A program made the translations under genes and the position numbers. A stretch of DNA of 22,116 nucleotides from JBBRBB01 sp038206235 (GTDB taxonomy: Bacteria > Bacteroidota > Bacteroidia > Chitinophagales > Chitinophagaceae): contig JBBRBB010000045.1 of assembly GCA_038206235.1 (NCBI GenBank), positions 1-22,116 on the forward strand. Direction: 5' to 3'. Shown here piece after piece: positions 21,928 to 22,116 of the stretch (its first letter is position 1; the number at the start of each line of letters is the position of its first letter). The notes beneath the pieces are model-generated. The model did not search any database. It had not been told where the DNA came from and saw only the letters and a program-made list of their open reading frames with translations.

Positions 21928-22116
21928 AATACTTATTGCAAAGAAAAAAGAATGACCCAGAAATAAAAAATAAAACTGAACAAATAAGTAAAATCATTTT
22001 ATCTATGAAATTCATGATTCAGCCGGGTGATGCTATTTAAACACTCCTTTTATGATAAATAAAACAATCATATAAGTCACTATATTTTTAATTTATATTG
22101 TATTTAATTTACAACA
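21928..22116. other. Diverged copy of the downstream repeat, then AT-rich end
   Basis: Positions 21952-22022 (beginning atgacccagaaataaa, ending catgattcag) parallel 21757-21816 (beginning atgactcagaaaaata, ending cgtgattcag). Each copy follows a kinase tail by a few bases, so the kinase 3' end and its downstream flank seem to have been duplicated as a unit. The final 90 bases are AT-rich with no visible gene or structured element. Confidence 0.55.

Overview
The window looks like a chromosomal segment of a low-GC member of the Bacteroidota, most likely the Chitinophagaceae or a near relative (inference from gene content, no search run). Supporting signs are a single-polypeptide LpxC-FabZ fusion, a PorX-type response regulator with a PglZ domain (type IX secretion control), TTG-N(18-20)-TAnnTTTG promoters, starts without strong Shine-Dalgarno sequences, and short 7-8 bp tandem repeats and GC-rich palindromes scattered between and inside genes.

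Positions 238-12468 are a conserved core in which every gene is intact. A monofunctional aspartate kinase lies on the minus strand. On the plus strand follow a small hypothetical gene overlapping a retropepsin-like protease, class 1 fructose-1,6-bisphosphatase, tRNA-Leu(UAG) and trigger factor. A minus-strand block then reads, in transcription order, HD phosphohydrolase, lpxD, lpxC-fabZ, lpxA and a small ABC ATPase. Three of these genes make the first steps of lipid A synthesis, and the FabZ half of the fusion supplies 3-hydroxyacyl/unsaturated acyl-ACP chemistry. porX is divergent from the HD gene.

Positions 12469-22116 are an accessory region rich in broken genes. It holds a frameshifted ParE/RelE-type toxin-antitoxin pair, a truncated HigA-like antitoxin, a DUF4143-type AAA+ ATPase with three frameshifts, an intact second ATPase of the same family, an intact TPR sensor histidine kinase, and a very large histidine kinase reading frame broken by two frameshifts and one stop. 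The same histidine-kinase 3' end occurs five times: two complete kinase cores and three orphan tails. Two of the orphan tails lie directly behind the two ATPase genes.

The points most worth a second look are: (1) a roughly 190-residue sensory module with a conserved VR(S/A)RTMAM-type helix, repeated four times in front of a kinase core; (2) in-frame insertion of repetitive DNA, heptamers in aspartate kinase and GC-rich palindromes at variable sites in kinase genes; (3) the interleaving of kinase tails with DUF4143 ATPases. Seven frameshifts and one nonsense codon cluster after 12.5 kb while genes among them stay intact, which favours real decay over uniform sequencing error but does not prove it.
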